Below are positions 12,001-17,115 of a DNA stretch of 37,271 nt, piece after piece. Source of the DNA: Bacilli bacterium (GTDB lineage: Bacteria > Bacillota_I > Bacilli_A > JAJDGJ01); NCBI GenBank assembly GCA_031272545.1, contig JAISTP010000030.1, forward strand, positions 1 through 37,271, given 5' to 3'. Made by a program: the position numbers and the translations under genes. Each line of letters begins with the position of its first letter. Within the stretch, counting starts at the first letter, position 1. Below the pieces are notes generated by a model. That model was given only the letters and a program-made list of their open reading frames with translations, made no database searches and was not told the origin of the DNA.

Positions 12001-12509
12001 TAATAAATGTTGGATTAATGTTTGAACCAGAAGTAGATTACAATAATGAAGAAGCTATTGATGCAAGTAATGTTGAATTAACATTAAGCGAGACTAAAGA
12101 TTTAAATGAAAAATTATTAATTAATAAAGCTCATGCTTCGGCATGGTCAATAAATAAACAAACTTTAAATGATGATATTAAAGTAGTAGTTAATAATCAT
12201 AAAATTAAATCTAAGTTATCTTGGGATGGTAAAAAAGCATTATTAAGCTCTGAAACAAAAGATATTAATCGTGGCTATGTTTATCCAATAACATTTAGTA
12301 CTAATAAAGGAACTAATATTACTATTTATGCTCGTGTAGTACCTGATCAAGATAATGAATCATCTAGTGAAGTGATTACAAATAATAAAAATAGTAATAA
12401 AGGTAAAAAAATAATTGTAAATACAGGAAGTAATTATTTGCTTATTGCTTTAAGTTTATTAGTCGTTAGTGAAATTACTTATTTATGTTATACTCGTCAA
12501 AGTAAATAG
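66..12509 (+). CDS. Giant secreted repeat protein, 4147 aa, C-terminally anchored
   Basis: Probable cell-surface stalk or adhesin; the ligand is unknown. The GTG start is chosen because a strong SD (AGGAGAGG, about 53-60) sits five bases upstream and the frame opens with a signal peptide (basic MKNNKRR, hydrophobic core, likely cleavage after VDA near residue 28). Residues about 40-515 carry seven RCC1-like blade motifs. From residue about 685 the protein is a regular array of two module types. Type B resembles DUF5011/HYR Ig-like domains (VDTSKAGIYxLxYSVTDSD). Type A, about 85-95 residues, I cannot name. A Big_2-like domain (about 3901-3985) and one divergent A-like module follow. The last 31 residues are IVNTGS, a hydrophobic span and a basic tail. 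Composition is rich in Asn, Asp, Ser and Val with almost no Cys. It is followed by a terminator and an orphan response regulator gene. Surface location is well supported; function is not. Confidence 0.93.
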   Translation: MKNNKRRVTLLMLLLVVTGFITISKVDATTEFVGDVSDVWMNGRYGSVIKTDDGTLYYAGQDLYGNLSGTGNYKTEFTKINFKDQFYGTGKEIIQYTYANESRGFLLDNEGNVYYASTYDGVDYDRSFSYCVRKDNTNTCHSNSDNAYILHPILAKFKEEYGKKIIRIAGVRSALIFETEDHVLWGIGNSSEEDVTDNILGSGSVVLGSGNTIDKSETVNNKTVHDVKMLVSNVQEWKIGFFDYAENKDASSRLWFKANNKWYGVGSTYYNQLLTNKSYVGFLSDSDFNGPTNNYGKYGRALDYSKINQTYNKNYSDDNVVSIEGYGSSTIIVFDDGIAYHVGLPQYCNIADSAGSACLGAATTNPIQVKMFASQDYKDEIGQGWDKIVRTFPGAHAIFIQTESGRIWARGSNDEGDLGFATDTNYTGNTPYFTDISDVSRTGQQLAVRIRITNGLKQQSPIEIMNPKKLIAAWNGTIALRNDEYLVGTARQGTSAYSGYYGAPKYEFDYDGFGFTRIKRANRIVKNPTIIVDGNNNPTYWEENPSNLQIGDKTEWVNKEDGKYPTYAQYTIYGCGTSVNNYTLKDISKCTYEVKTNNSNKSESRTYDSSIDDANKIDDVNLYNVDLSSLNLSPGYYKLVAKRYAFIGPDGTNGAYPTSNVNAGKLQYNSSIGDKEYYFQFSVEPKIEADNVTLNVGDTFNEQDNVIATNSKGLNVSFGNNDYDLKVTSNNVNTNKVGVYFVSYEMKDEHVDKVVTKTIRVIVKDSNSIISDDYLLQAHSYVLNKDIDVVNGGNNEILNNAEAKAFLLSDGSSVDVKVINNDNYHNEVNQYRPTIAIKDDESITKTIVASIIDNDTTIKDDYAIKGKDFTILSKNVGDSSDFYNENYGNLKIWNIEDPNDVVDITSPNNYDGYSKNENLYNAQFNIKNGTLNALNIKALVLDNERFVDGNNYVIAADNVVLSLSDAKNISDLNEFISLSNAKAKNKNDFSNGNIIVDTNNSNFNSIAGDYTITFIVQEETTTKISINVKVLDYDHITSNDDYYLAANDFDINVGRVASLNDNKIKSQSSVTIFDKNFNKLNNEINVSKNDIVAQVGGPYEVIFNINNTNVNLSIMVNVVKGDNPVLNIPQYTKIMINESFDKFKNVSISDTEDGVISPNDNNVNISGIIDTSKPGVSLLTYSFTDSDNNTVQATTLLIVDDGTFTINDGYVLTAHNFIINKKDISNDDNDILNKSQAHAYNLSDGHEVNVVVYNKNNYSNVTTASEVNLILAVQDNNNAKKIIKATIVDKDVMAVGNNYSIGANNIVIGKNDVNNLSDNELLTLMNAEAWQVNDYSAKGTVVIEDKDNIQPIAGEYHFVLNVKEEATTKLNITVEVSNKDNYLEDNGYIITSNDIVIGKKDVKKLDTDDKILQAIDASIIKISDNSEQDKVILSDGGLSDLAMPYDITFALKDNQSITGVSAITVIDYDHSFSNDNYQINANDIIKVNTTQVEDILNSNSEAKLINLSEAIAYKNRASINPTIKVDYALLQAKEGTYQVKFYIDEDSNVYVIADVVVDNGNTPTLNVNERDNIMVGSDYDPLSNVSVSDVEDSNINISDIKVTWDKPFNKDEVGLYRINYEVVDSDNNKAVASRILCVNDGSIILGNDYALQAYDFEENKSTASKDANHIINNSHAKAFKLSDFSEEEVIVKDYGTYDDNKVGNHSLVLAIKDESSTTKDINVVVFDSDNYVSDDNYSIMGNNIIIGKNDVSSISDDMIISYSKAKAWQNTHFNDNSLAIDVDYHNLQAKAGTYDVILAVHDHSDVKITIKVTVLDKDIVNQGANYVISGDNAIIGKSKAQELSSDNDFILLNKVEAFNNRDVNTKVDVFVDSNYFYNTVGTYEVKYCIKDEASTCLSLSIEVVDYDHAIALDNYYLKANDVEINLGEVSGLTDELFINKLVADTNGTIKVSDLSNIQNSKGEYYVHIYLDEANNVKLKIKVNVTNGESPILSFNSPVELKVNDNFDVMDGVSVSDKEDDDAQLLNSVVVDKTSIDTSKAGLYILNYSVIDSDFNEVKKPRVVLVNDGSYIVGDKYILKATDFVINKKDVSLNDEDIIKQASALGYTLAVDKVNGNEAKVIILDKNDYQAAPGTYTIKFGVEDNSDIKASKDINATVIDKDYLVTGNSYMIAANDITLGLDDVDNLNENKIIDLAQAEAWNKNNYQTKSDVIVNNIDVIKKQATFDRPYLVTLAVKDETNTQLVIKVHVINKDVVVDNHDYLISGNNLVIGKKDAENLNVNDLINMMNVEAIEQKTNNNMDVVLITSSIDINKINEKQGIEFKIKDNDIKITLNLLIIDNDYVVQYDNYLLVADDFSLRISQAKNISDNDIIQFSKAKVLDRNSLSECDNVIVNNHNIVNVKGTYDVNLGINSIPNSSLSIKANVISGSAPTIDFNSPIILDVNDNFDVYDGVMINDADEVLTNNNVDITGDTVDTSMSGIYKILYTLTDSDGNIASKPRLVIVKGNGIVINQHYVLEAHSYIINANNFSDDDASIISSSKAKAYNIDDLTSADIIVLDKNNYSAVSGKYPLKLAVKDDTSLIRDIDALVIANDNYYESSNYVITSNDVIMGLKTAHSIKNDQDLIDITNAQAFNKKTLNNEIVSVASSDFKDVSGNYDVVFKVDKEPSSTINSKVRVIDKDNVVVNNDYGIEGNDITLGTKDAKTMIDNNEVENKIIALAKARAWLKSDYDTSLSSLAIKDCTLEAKEGTYQATVYLEDKVSMTININVIKDDYYYQGNAYTIIGNDFTINETVAKNITRDEIINLAKAKTYLNSDNNQLGSVKVLNNTIKNQKEGTYQVKLYCDEEIDTFIIINVTISNGQKPLLNISPEFEEVPLNTSNYDVKNGLSASDPDDASINENNVVIKGSVDTSQAGIYVINYSLTDKDFNIVNKTRVVLVNDGSYIIGQNYIIKAHDFEINKKYVVNDLDSIIVASEAEAYSKLDGSKATVMVKDDDSYFSKEIKTYHIKLAVKEEDTLTTSINATIFNKDNSHVNSSYSIGGNNVVLAQDEVKNLTKEKLIDKAQLEQWDTGSYISTRDNNVVISDREFDKINAQPNTYNISVAHQKNNGITITIKVKVIAKDVVSYDENYLISGNNLVLGKKQALAISDMNEFISLMNVEGFDNKDNNVDVEVVTALNEFDVNKNVQEIEFKVKDVIRPTIKVKLTILDYDYVQENNGLIIAANDFSIRKSQVNNLDIVSKAKATIFEKDNLTKPSTNYQVEIKQGQVNTDIKDYAIELGIKDNNEPTLTINVSVGAGQIPDLNVSPLVIINKDKNETYQENDISVSDQEDGTNLNIIASGDNVNNQEIGIYFRYYSVTDSDNNSVNKTRMIVVNDDKNSIIVDENKGYVLKADNYVINSKDVIDNDFSQIITLSNAIAYRISDAKQVEVIVSNSDNYNKNVGLYQPIIALKDDTSINKKININVLNKDIIQNGNVYAIGAKSIKIGKEKARVLAHDNNKLIEALHAEAWQIKDYNQKGTVEVTNTSNLQAQVGDYDITLKVKEDSVSIQVKVIVVDYDIYEYDDEYELMANNIVIGKEDAKNISDNKMLLSLADAKAIKLTDNSKANVELDKTNFQSDKGSYQAQISVKEKNSIKTNLSIEVKDNDHAQKGNNYVIVGNDFTINTTKASNITNDEIINLAKANGYLANDVNQKGNVIVISNAIVGQEGQFSVVLGLQEDNKALITINVIVTNGKAPILEVNNPIELKVNDSFNPKNTITKLEDDKDQLNKNDVVISGNVDTKVAGIYVLTYQVSDSDYNVTEVKQVVIVNDGNYLIKDNYVIKACDFSEYVDNTELSENHILKESKAYGYDIKNNKEVSVILYNINDYQAKAGKYTIELALKNNNDVRKSQTIIVKDLPQAVLNNVKDNYNLIKDHEFNLDFINDDNVNIKLNSSNEDIVSVDNTGVIKGLNKGTSIIKIIVSTRDGLKETSKEVIINVGLMFEPEVDYNNEEAIDASNVELTLSETKDLNEKLLINKAHASAWSINKQTLNDDIKVVVNNHKIKSKLSWDGKKALLSSETKDINRGYVYPITFSTNKGTNITIYARVVPDQDNESSSEVITNNKNSNKGKKIIVNTGSNYLLIALSLLVVSEITYLCYTRQSK
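150..1540 (+). other. RCC1-like seven-blade propeller domain (coding region)
   Basis: Seven short segments share the RCC1 blade pattern of a beta strand, an acidic/Gly turn and an aromatic strand. They are SVIKTDDGTLYYAGQD, GFLLDNEGNVYYAS, ALIFETEDHVLWGIGN, RLWFKANNKWYGVGS, STIIVFDDGIAYHVGL, AIFIQTESGRIWARGS and GTIALRNDEYLVGTAR. Seven is the blade number of a closed RCC1 propeller. The blades occupy roughly residues 40-515, just after the signal peptide, so this would be the outermost, ligand-facing end of the anchored protein. The assignment rests on motif reading; spacing between blades is wider than in classical RCC1 because of insertions. Confidence 0.6.
2118..11765 (+). repeat. Five-module super-repeat array: seven full units plus a truncated eighth
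   Basis: Each unit is one DUF5011-like B module followed by four A modules. The conserved Pro that opens each B module lies at 2118, 3435, 4752, 6033, 7356, 8658, 9972 and 11280 (residues 685, 1124, 1563, 1990, 2431, 2865, 3303, 3739). The spacings are 439, 439, 427, 441, 434, 438 and 436 residues. The eighth unit has B plus only one A before the Big_2-like domain. A modules share Tyr-x-Ile/Leu-x-Ala/Gly-Asn-Asp at the start, a KAxAW/F-like centre, a Gly-Thr-Tyr-x-Val strand and a closing (V/I)xD(K/Y)D. The repeat is clear in protein but worn at the DNA level, which suggests old duplication of whole units. Confidence 0.88.
12414..12506 (+). other. C-terminal anchoring signal, IVNTGS type
   Basis: The last 31 codons of the giant protein read IVNTGS, then a hydrophobic stretch (YLLIALSLLVVSEITYL), then a short basic tail (CYTRQSK). 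A Ser/Asn/Lys-rich linker precedes it. This is the layout of a sortase signal, but the Leu-Pro of LPXTG is absent. The other two surface proteins in this window end in the same way and at the same length. Confidence 0.7.
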
Positions 12510-12517
12510 TTAAATTA

Positions 12518-12552
12518 AAAACAAGTTTCTATAAAAGGAAACTTGTTTTTTA
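12518..12552 (+). terminator. Intrinsic terminator after the giant surface gene
   Basis: A 9-bp perfect stem (ACAAGTTTC at 12521-12529 with GAAACTTGT at 12538-12546) has an 8-nt loop, is preceded by an A run and is followed by a T tract. It begins about 10 bases after the TAG stop. Confidence 0.85.
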
Positions 12553-12775
12553 TATGTATATATATTTTACAATAATTTATATATTATAAACTATAAGTAA
12601 ATAAAAATTAAGAAAATGTATAATATATAATAAATATGAATATGTTAATATAATAAATATTAATAATTTAAAGCATATATTAATAAAAATAATTTTTATT
12701 TTAAGAATATTAATTTTAAAAAGAACATGATAATAATAAATAAAGTATTAAATAATATAATTATTAAGAATAATA
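12553..12775. other. AT-rich non-coding stretch
   Basis: This stretch is almost pure A/T with many TAATAATA runs and no plausible reading frame, RNA gene or clear hairpin. It separates the giant gene's terminator from the response-regulator promoter region. Confidence 0.6.
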
Positions 12776-12804
12776 TTAACCAATTTGTTTAAATATGTTA
12801 ATAT
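12776..12804 (+). promoter_or_regulatory. Weak promoter candidate for the response regulator gene
   Basis: TTAACC (12776-12781), a 17-bp spacer and TAATAT (12799-12804) match the sigma-A boxes at four of six positions each, about 30 bases before the gene. The region is so AT-rich that chance matches are common. Confidence 0.3.
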
Positions 12805-12832
12805 ATAAAAATAAATAATAGGAGGGTTTATT

Positions 12833-13528
12833 ATGAGAAAAGTTATTTATATTGATGATGACACGGAATTTGGAAAACTATTTTCAGAATTTTTAGAAAG
12901 AAATGGTTTTGATATTGATTTTTGTAGCGATATTCATGAAACTTTAGATAAAGTAAAAAATAATAATTATGATTTAATTATTATTGATTTCTTTTTAAAA
13001 GATTTTAATGGAGTTCAATTTGCGGAATTAATAAACCAAATTAAACCAAATTTGAAAATAATCATTCTTTCTAACTCAACTACGATAAATGATGAAATAG
13101 AAGCTTTATCTTCTAATATTATTGATGAATTTATCAAAAAAGAAGATACTCTAAATGTTATTTTAGCACGCATTAGAAAAGTAATGAATTTAAGAAATAA
13201 AAAAGAATCAAGTAATCATAATAAAGTTGTTTATTCTAATCTAGAAAATTTAAAAGTAGATATAGAAAATAGAATTGTTACAAAAAATAATAAATTGATT
13301 CAATTATCTTTTCTAGAGTTTGATTTATTGATTACTTTCTTAAAAAATCCTAATGTTTGTTTGTCAAGACAAGAATTATTAAACAAAGTTTGGAAATTAG
13401 AAAATAGTAATAACTATACTGATACAAGAACGATTGATGTTCATGTAATGAAATTAAGAAAAAAGTTAAATGTAAATTGTATTAAATCAATAAGGGGTTA
13501 TGGTTATTGTTGGTATGAAAAAGAATGA
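12833..13528 (+). CDS. OmpR/PhoB-family response regulator, orphan
   Basis: DNA-binding transcription factor switched by phosphorylation. The N-terminal receiver domain (about 1-120) has the acidic pair D8/D9, phospho-acceptor D52 (in DLIIIDFF), switch Ser80 and conserved Lys102. The C-terminal winged helix (about 135-231) has the OmpR-type pattern: an F-LEFDLL strand/helix, SRQELLNKVW, the recognition segment TDTRTIDVHVMKLRKKL, and the wing IRGYGYCW. SD GGAGGG lies six bases before the ATG. The frame ends in consecutive TGA TGA TAA stops. No histidine kinase lies next to it; flanking genes are the giant surface protein and an unknown membrane protein, with terminators on both sides, so it is transcribed alone. 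A link to the surface gene is only suggested by position. Confidence 0.92.
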   Translation: MRKVIYIDDDTEFGKLFSEFLERNGFDIDFCSDIHETLDKVKNNNYDLIIIDFFLKDFNGVQFAELINQIKPNLKIIILSNSTTINDEIEALSSNIIDEFIKKEDTLNVILARIRKVMNLRNKKESSNHNKVVYSNLENLKVDIENRIVTKNNKLIQLSFLEFDLLITFLKNPNVCLSRQELLNKVWKLENSNNYTDTRTIDVHVMKLRKKLNVNCIKSIRGYGYCWYEKE

Positions 13529-13566
13529 TGATAAAATTTAATACTTTCCTATTATTGTTGTTTAAT

Positions 13567-13597
13567 AAAGCCTGTTTTAATAACAGGTTTTATTTTG
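13567..13597 (+). terminator. Terminator after the response regulator
   Basis: The stem CCTGTT (13571-13576)/AACAGG (13582-13587) is extended outward by a G-T pair and A-T pairs. It has a five-base loop and is followed by a T-rich tract. Confidence 0.75.
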
Positions 13598-13601
13598 TTC
13601 A

Positions 13602-13630
13602 TATACAAGATGCTTCTTTTCTAGTATAAT
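13602..13630 (+). promoter_or_regulatory. Promoter of the membrane protein-lipoprotein-dnaB-dnaI operon
   Basis: TATACA (13602-13607), a 17-bp spacer and a consensus TATAAT (13625-13630) lie between the preceding terminator and the next start codon. Confidence 0.6.
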
Positions 13631-13656
13631 ATTGTTACTGTTTTGAGGTGATAATT

Positions 13657-14298
13657 TTGAATAAAAAAACTGATAATCTTTATTATATAATTATTATTAT
13701 TTTAGTTATTCTTTTTACTGGATATCGATTTTTTATAAATAATAAAGATACTTCTTTATTAATTTATCAACCTACTTATTATGATGATTGTCATAAAAAT
13801 GTAATTAAAGTTAATGAGTATTTTGATTATACTAATATTATTAAAAGTAATGAAGTTAAAGCTAGTAATGATACAAATAATGATGATTATCAAAAAAGTT
13901 CTTGTATTGTTCTAACAAATTATGTCATGGATAAACCATTTTTAACTTTAGATAAATATGATATTAATCATCTTCAAGGTAATAATGATCTTACTTATCA
14001 AATATCTTATCAAACTATATTAGATAACTTAAAAACAAAGAAAAGTTTAACTGATTTAGATAAAAAGATAATAAGTAGTTTAGAGTATTACTTAAGTAAT
14101 GATAAATTTCTATTGTTATATCCTGCTAGTTCTGGTATATTCCAATTAAATGAGCCTTTAATTGGGCCTAATGAAGATGCTACTTCAGGAACATATCACT
14201 TAAATATTTATCTTGAACTTGTTCATAATTATGATACTAGAAATAATAAAGTGTACTATACTTTTAGAGGATTGTTGATGAAATATGAAAAGGAGTAA
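13657..14298 (+). CDS. Unknown membrane-anchored protein, 213 aa
   Basis: I do not recognise a family. The start is placed at TTG 13657, because an upstream in-frame GTG (13648) is part of the SD itself (GAGGTGATAA), which is well spaced from the TTG. One N-terminal membrane segment (YYIIIIILVILFTGYRFFI, about residues 9-27) is followed by a soluble domain of about 185 residues, presumably outside the cell. Two Cys (DDCHKN and SSCIVL) could form a disulfide. It is the first gene of a probable operon with a lipoprotein gene four bases downstream and then dnaB and dnaI. It lacks kinase motifs, so it is not a sensor partner for the upstream regulator. Confidence 0.8.
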   Translation: MNKKTDNLYYIIIIILVILFTGYRFFINNKDTSLLIYQPTYYDDCHKNVIKVNEYFDYTNIIKSNEVKASNDTNNDDYQKSSCIVLTNYVMDKPFLTLDKYDINHLQGNNDLTYQISYQTILDNLKTKKSLTDLDKKIISSLEYYLSNDKFLLLYPASSGIFQLNEPLIGPNEDATSGTYHLNIYLELVHNYDTRNNKVYYTFRGLLMKYEKE

Positions 14299-14302
14299 GA
14301 GA

Positions 14303-14938
14303 ATGAAAAAAATATTATGTTTAAGTATCATTTTATTATTAATAAGTGGTTGTAGTTTATTTAATAATTATGCTACTTCAAGTGCTGCATCTCTTACCAA
14401 TAATGGTTCTTTAATATTTAATAATGATGCTGAAGATAACTTTTGTAGTAAAGCTAATATTGAAAAATATCTTGGCGATGCCAAAGTAGATGGCATTATT
14501 AATGAATTTGATATTTCTAAAGAAGATTATGAACAAACAATGAAAGAGCTAAAGCAAAGTAAAGAAGATATTACCAGTACACAATGTAATTACACTATTT
14601 ATTCTAGTGTTAGTACTGAAGAGAGTGATGCAATTGTTTTAATAAGTGTTAATGGAAATAAAAATGATAAAGTTGATGTTAATAAAGTTTTCAGTAATAG
14701 TGTTTTAGAAAACTTTATTAATAATGATGATATTAGAGTTAATGCTATTGTTTTAAAAGAATTATTAAAAGATGTTAGTACAAGTGATTTTAAAGATTTA
14801 AATTTAAAATATGTTAGAGATGGTAAAAATGATATAGTTCTTTATCCTGTTTTTAAATATTATTATTTAAAAGATAAAAGTAATATTAAAGATTTTCAAT
14901 TTAGTGGTATCAGTGGTTTTAGAGTAGCAATCAAATAA
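14303..14938 (+). CDS. Unknown lipoprotein, 211 aa
   Basis: The ATG at 14303 is preferred over an in-frame ATG at 14285, because SD AAAGGAG (about 14288-14294) precedes 14303 at a normal distance. It also gives a clean lipoprotein signal: MKK, hydrophobic core, lipobox LISGC with the modified Cys at residue 17. The mature part is Asn/Asp/Lys-rich with two further Cys (NFCSK, TQCNY) that could pair. I see no known domain. The gene starts four bases after the preceding membrane protein gene and is followed 24 bases later by dnaB, so the two envelope proteins are probably co-expressed with the helicase loaders. They may act as a pair. Confidence 0.82.
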   Translation: MKKILCLSIILLLISGCSLFNNYATSSAASLTNNGSLIFNNDAEDNFCSKANIEKYLGDAKVDGIINEFDISKEDYEQTMKELKQSKEDITSTQCNYTIYSSVSTEESDAIVLISVNGNKNDKVDVNKVFSNSVLENFINNDDIRVNAIVLKELLKDVSTSDFKDLNLKYVRDGKNDIVLYPVFKYYYLKDKSNIKDFQFSGISGFRVAIK

Positions 14939-14962
14939 TAGCAAAAGATAGAGGTGAATGAT

Positions 14963-16192
14963 ATGAATAAGAATTTAAAAGATGATAGTGTTTATTTAAT
15001 CGTTTCAAAAACACAATTAAATTCTTTTGAACGTAAAGTAATTACTAATCTTTACCAACCGATTATGGGTTATCCAGCTTTATCTTTATATCTAACTTTA
15101 GCTAGTGAAGTTGATTATTTTAATAATGTTTCATCTAAATCATATATTTCTCGTTTAGTTAATATTATGAATATTGATTTAAAATTACTTAGTTCATCAT
15201 TGACAATTTTAGAAGCTTTAGCTTTAGTTAATACTTATTATAATGAAAATGAAGATACTTATTTATTTAATCTTAATTCTCCTTTATCACCAGATAAATT
15301 CTTTCATAATCCATTATTAAATAATAAATTATTAAATGCTTTAGGTAAAACAAATTATCAAAAAACAAAACAATTATATCTTGATAGTAGTTTAAATACT
15401 AATGAGTATAAGGAGATTTCTGCTAGTTTTAAAGATGTTTTTTCTGGAAATAGTAATCCTTTATATCAAAATACTGACCAAAGATTTATTGATTTTAAAG
15501 AGGCTAATATTCATAATAAAGATGTTGATTTTAATTTATTAAAAGAAAAACTTAAAAAATATAAGTTACAATTTCTATTAAATGATAAAGCCATAAGAGC
15601 TCATATCGAAGCAATGTATTATGCTTTTGATATTACTGATGCGGAATTAATTGAAGGGATAATTGAAAGTTATCAAGATAAACATTTAGATTTAAAAATG
15701 TTAAATCATTATTGTAAACAAATTTCAGAATATAAAAGGTATACTACTGAATTAAACTTGGTTTATTTAGAAGACAAAAATGCTACTAATAAATATCAAC
15801 GATATAGTGTAGTAGCTTTTGTTAGTAAATTCTTTAAAAATATAAATATACAAAAATATTTAATAGATATTGAAAATATTATGAAAGAAAATAATTTAAG
15901 CACGGAAGTTACTAATGCTTTAATTGAATTTATAATTAATGAACTTGGTTATTTCTATATTAATTACTTTTCTAAAACAGCTTTAACATTAAAAAAAAGA
16001 GGAATTATAAGTTTAACTCAGGCCTTAAATTATCTTAATGATGTTCATGATGTAAGAGCTAATCCTAATAAAAATAAAAAAAATAATAATAAAAGAGTAA
16101 TTGGTTCTAAAACTAGTTGGAATGCTAATGAAGAAGAAGAAGTAAGTGATGAAGAATTAGAAAAGCTTAAAGAAGAAATGAAAGGGTGGTAG
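14963..16192 (+). CDS. dnaB: Replication initiation / helicase-loading protein DnaB (Firmicute type)
   Basis: In Firmicutes this protein works with DnaD and DnaI to load the replicative helicase at the origin and at restarted forks. The N-terminal winged-helix region (about 1-110) carries the family signature NLYQPIMGYPALSLYLTL, followed by LSPDKFFHNPLLNNKLL. The C-terminal DnaD/DnaB-like helical part (about 195-365) includes AIRAHIEAMYYAFDITDAELIEGI and a second helical block with FSKTALTLKKRGIISLTQAL. The charged tail ends in EELEKLKEEMKGW. At 409 aa it is shorter than the roughly 470 aa of Bacillus subtilis DnaB. The start is ATG 14963; an upstream GTG at 14954 is inside the SD GAGGTGA. 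The dnaI start lies one base after the stop, as in other Firmicutes. Confidence 0.88.
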   Translation: MNKNLKDDSVYLIVSKTQLNSFERKVITNLYQPIMGYPALSLYLTLASEVDYFNNVSSKSYISRLVNIMNIDLKLLSSSLTILEALALVNTYYNENEDTYLFNLNSPLSPDKFFHNPLLNNKLLNALGKTNYQKTKQLYLDSSLNTNEYKEISASFKDVFSGNSNPLYQNTDQRFIDFKEANIHNKDVDFNLLKEKLKKYKLQFLLNDKAIRAHIEAMYYAFDITDAELIEGIIESYQDKHLDLKMLNHYCKQISEYKRYTTELNLVYLEDKNATNKYQRYSVVAFVSKFFKNINIQKYLIDIENIMKENNLSTEVTNALIEFIINELGYFYINYFSKTALTLKKRGIISLTQALNYLNDVHDVRANPNKNKKNNNKRVIGSKTSWNANEEEEVSDEELEKLKEEMKGW

Positions 16193-16193
16193 G

Positions 16194-17096
16194 ATGGAAC
16201 GTATTAAATTTGATGATATGTTTGATGAAAATAATTATTCAAAAAAAGTATTTTCACAATATAAAGATGATGCTTTTTTTAAACAAAAATATAATGAAAT
16301 TAAAAAGCATTATGCCCAAGCTGAATTGTTTGAAATGGTTAAAGCTATTAATTCACAACGATTATGTATTGATTGTTTAAGCTTAAATGAATGTAAACAA
16401 GATATAGCTGGTTATTATTATGATATTAAGGATACTGGTTTATATAAAAAAGCTTGTTTAAAAATGAAAGAAATTGATGATTTAAATAAAACTTATCGTT
16501 ATTTAATTTATACTACTTTTGATTTAAAAGATAAATTACCTTCTTTAAATGATGATATTGATGTAACTGTTAAAAGAAGTAAGATTTTAAAATATATAAA
16601 AAAAATAATAAGTGGTAAAGAAAATAAAGGGTTTTATTTATTTGGGGCACCTGGTTCTGGAAAAACTTTTTTAATGCTCGCAATGCTTAATGATGCTTTA
16701 GAAGATAAAAAAAGATGTGCTTTAATTAATATTAATGATTTAACTCAATATCTTAGACCTTTATTATTTAGTAATGATAGTTATGATAAAGAAACATTTG
16801 ATATTTTGGTTAATAAATTAAAAAAAGTAGATCATTTATATATTGATGATATTGGCTCTGAAAGAGTAGATAGTATTTTAAGAGATGATATAGTATTTCC
16901 TATCTTAGATTATCGTATGCAACATAAACTTTTTACCTGTTTTACTTCTAATTTACCGCAAAAAGATTTAGAAATACAATATAGTATTTCTAATAAAAGA
17001 ATTGATGAACCAATTAAAGGAACGAGACTTTTAGAAAGAATTAGAGTATTAAGTACTGAATTTGAATTAACAGAAGTAAAATCTCGTAGACAATAA
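16194..17096 (+). CDS. dnaI: Helicase loader DnaI, AAA+ ATPase
   Basis: AAA+ ATPase that delivers the replicative helicase to DNA. The N-terminal region contains a Cys cluster (C58, C61, C67, C88) matching the zinc-binding helicase-interaction domain. The ATPase core has Walker A GAPGSGKT (151-158), Walker B LYIDDIG (D218, D219), sensor 1 TSN (251-253) and an arginine-rich GTRLLERIR motif (277-285). At 300 aa it is close to the usual length of about 310. An SD-like AGGGTGG overlaps the end of dnaB and the two genes are separated by a single base, so translational coupling is likely. The last codons hold the -35 box of the rpsF promoter. Confidence 0.93.
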   Translation: MERIKFDDMFDENNYSKKVFSQYKDDAFFKQKYNEIKKHYAQAELFEMVKAINSQRLCIDCLSLNECKQDIAGYYYDIKDTGLYKKACLKMKEIDDLNKTYRYLIYTTFDLKDKLPSLNDDIDVTVKRSKILKYIKKIISGKENKGFYLFGAPGSGKTFLMLAMLNDALEDKKRCALININDLTQYLRPLLFSNDSYDKETFDILVNKLKKVDHLYIDDIGSERVDSILRDDIVFPILDYRMQHKLFTCFTSNLPQKDLEIQYSISNKRIDEPIKGTRLLERIRVLSTEFELTEVKSRRQ

Positions 17097-17115
17097 GTAT
17101 TTGATATGGTATAAT
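17087..17115 (+). promoter_or_regulatory. Strong promoter of rpsF-ssb-rpsR
   Basis: TAGACA (17087-17092), a 17-bp spacer and TATAAT (17110-17115), with an extended -10 (TGG just before the hexamer). The -35 box lies inside the last dnaI codons. Confidence 0.8.

Noticed and set aside
13526-13534. TGA read as Trp (Mycoplasma code)
   Set aside because: All large genes are intact with TGA as a stop and use TGG for Trp, including the conserved Trp of S6 and RpoB. The regulator simply ends TGA TGA TAA.
13648-13650. GTG start for the membrane protein gene (and likewise GTG 14954 for dnaB and GTG 22050 for rplK)
   Set aside because: The first two GTGs are part of GAGGTG SD sequences that serve the next in-frame start. 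The third lies in the L1 operator-like hairpin ahead of the true rplK ATG.
13657-14298. Sensor kinase partner for the response regulator
   Set aside because: The protein has only one membrane span and lacks the H, N and G boxes of a histidine kinase.
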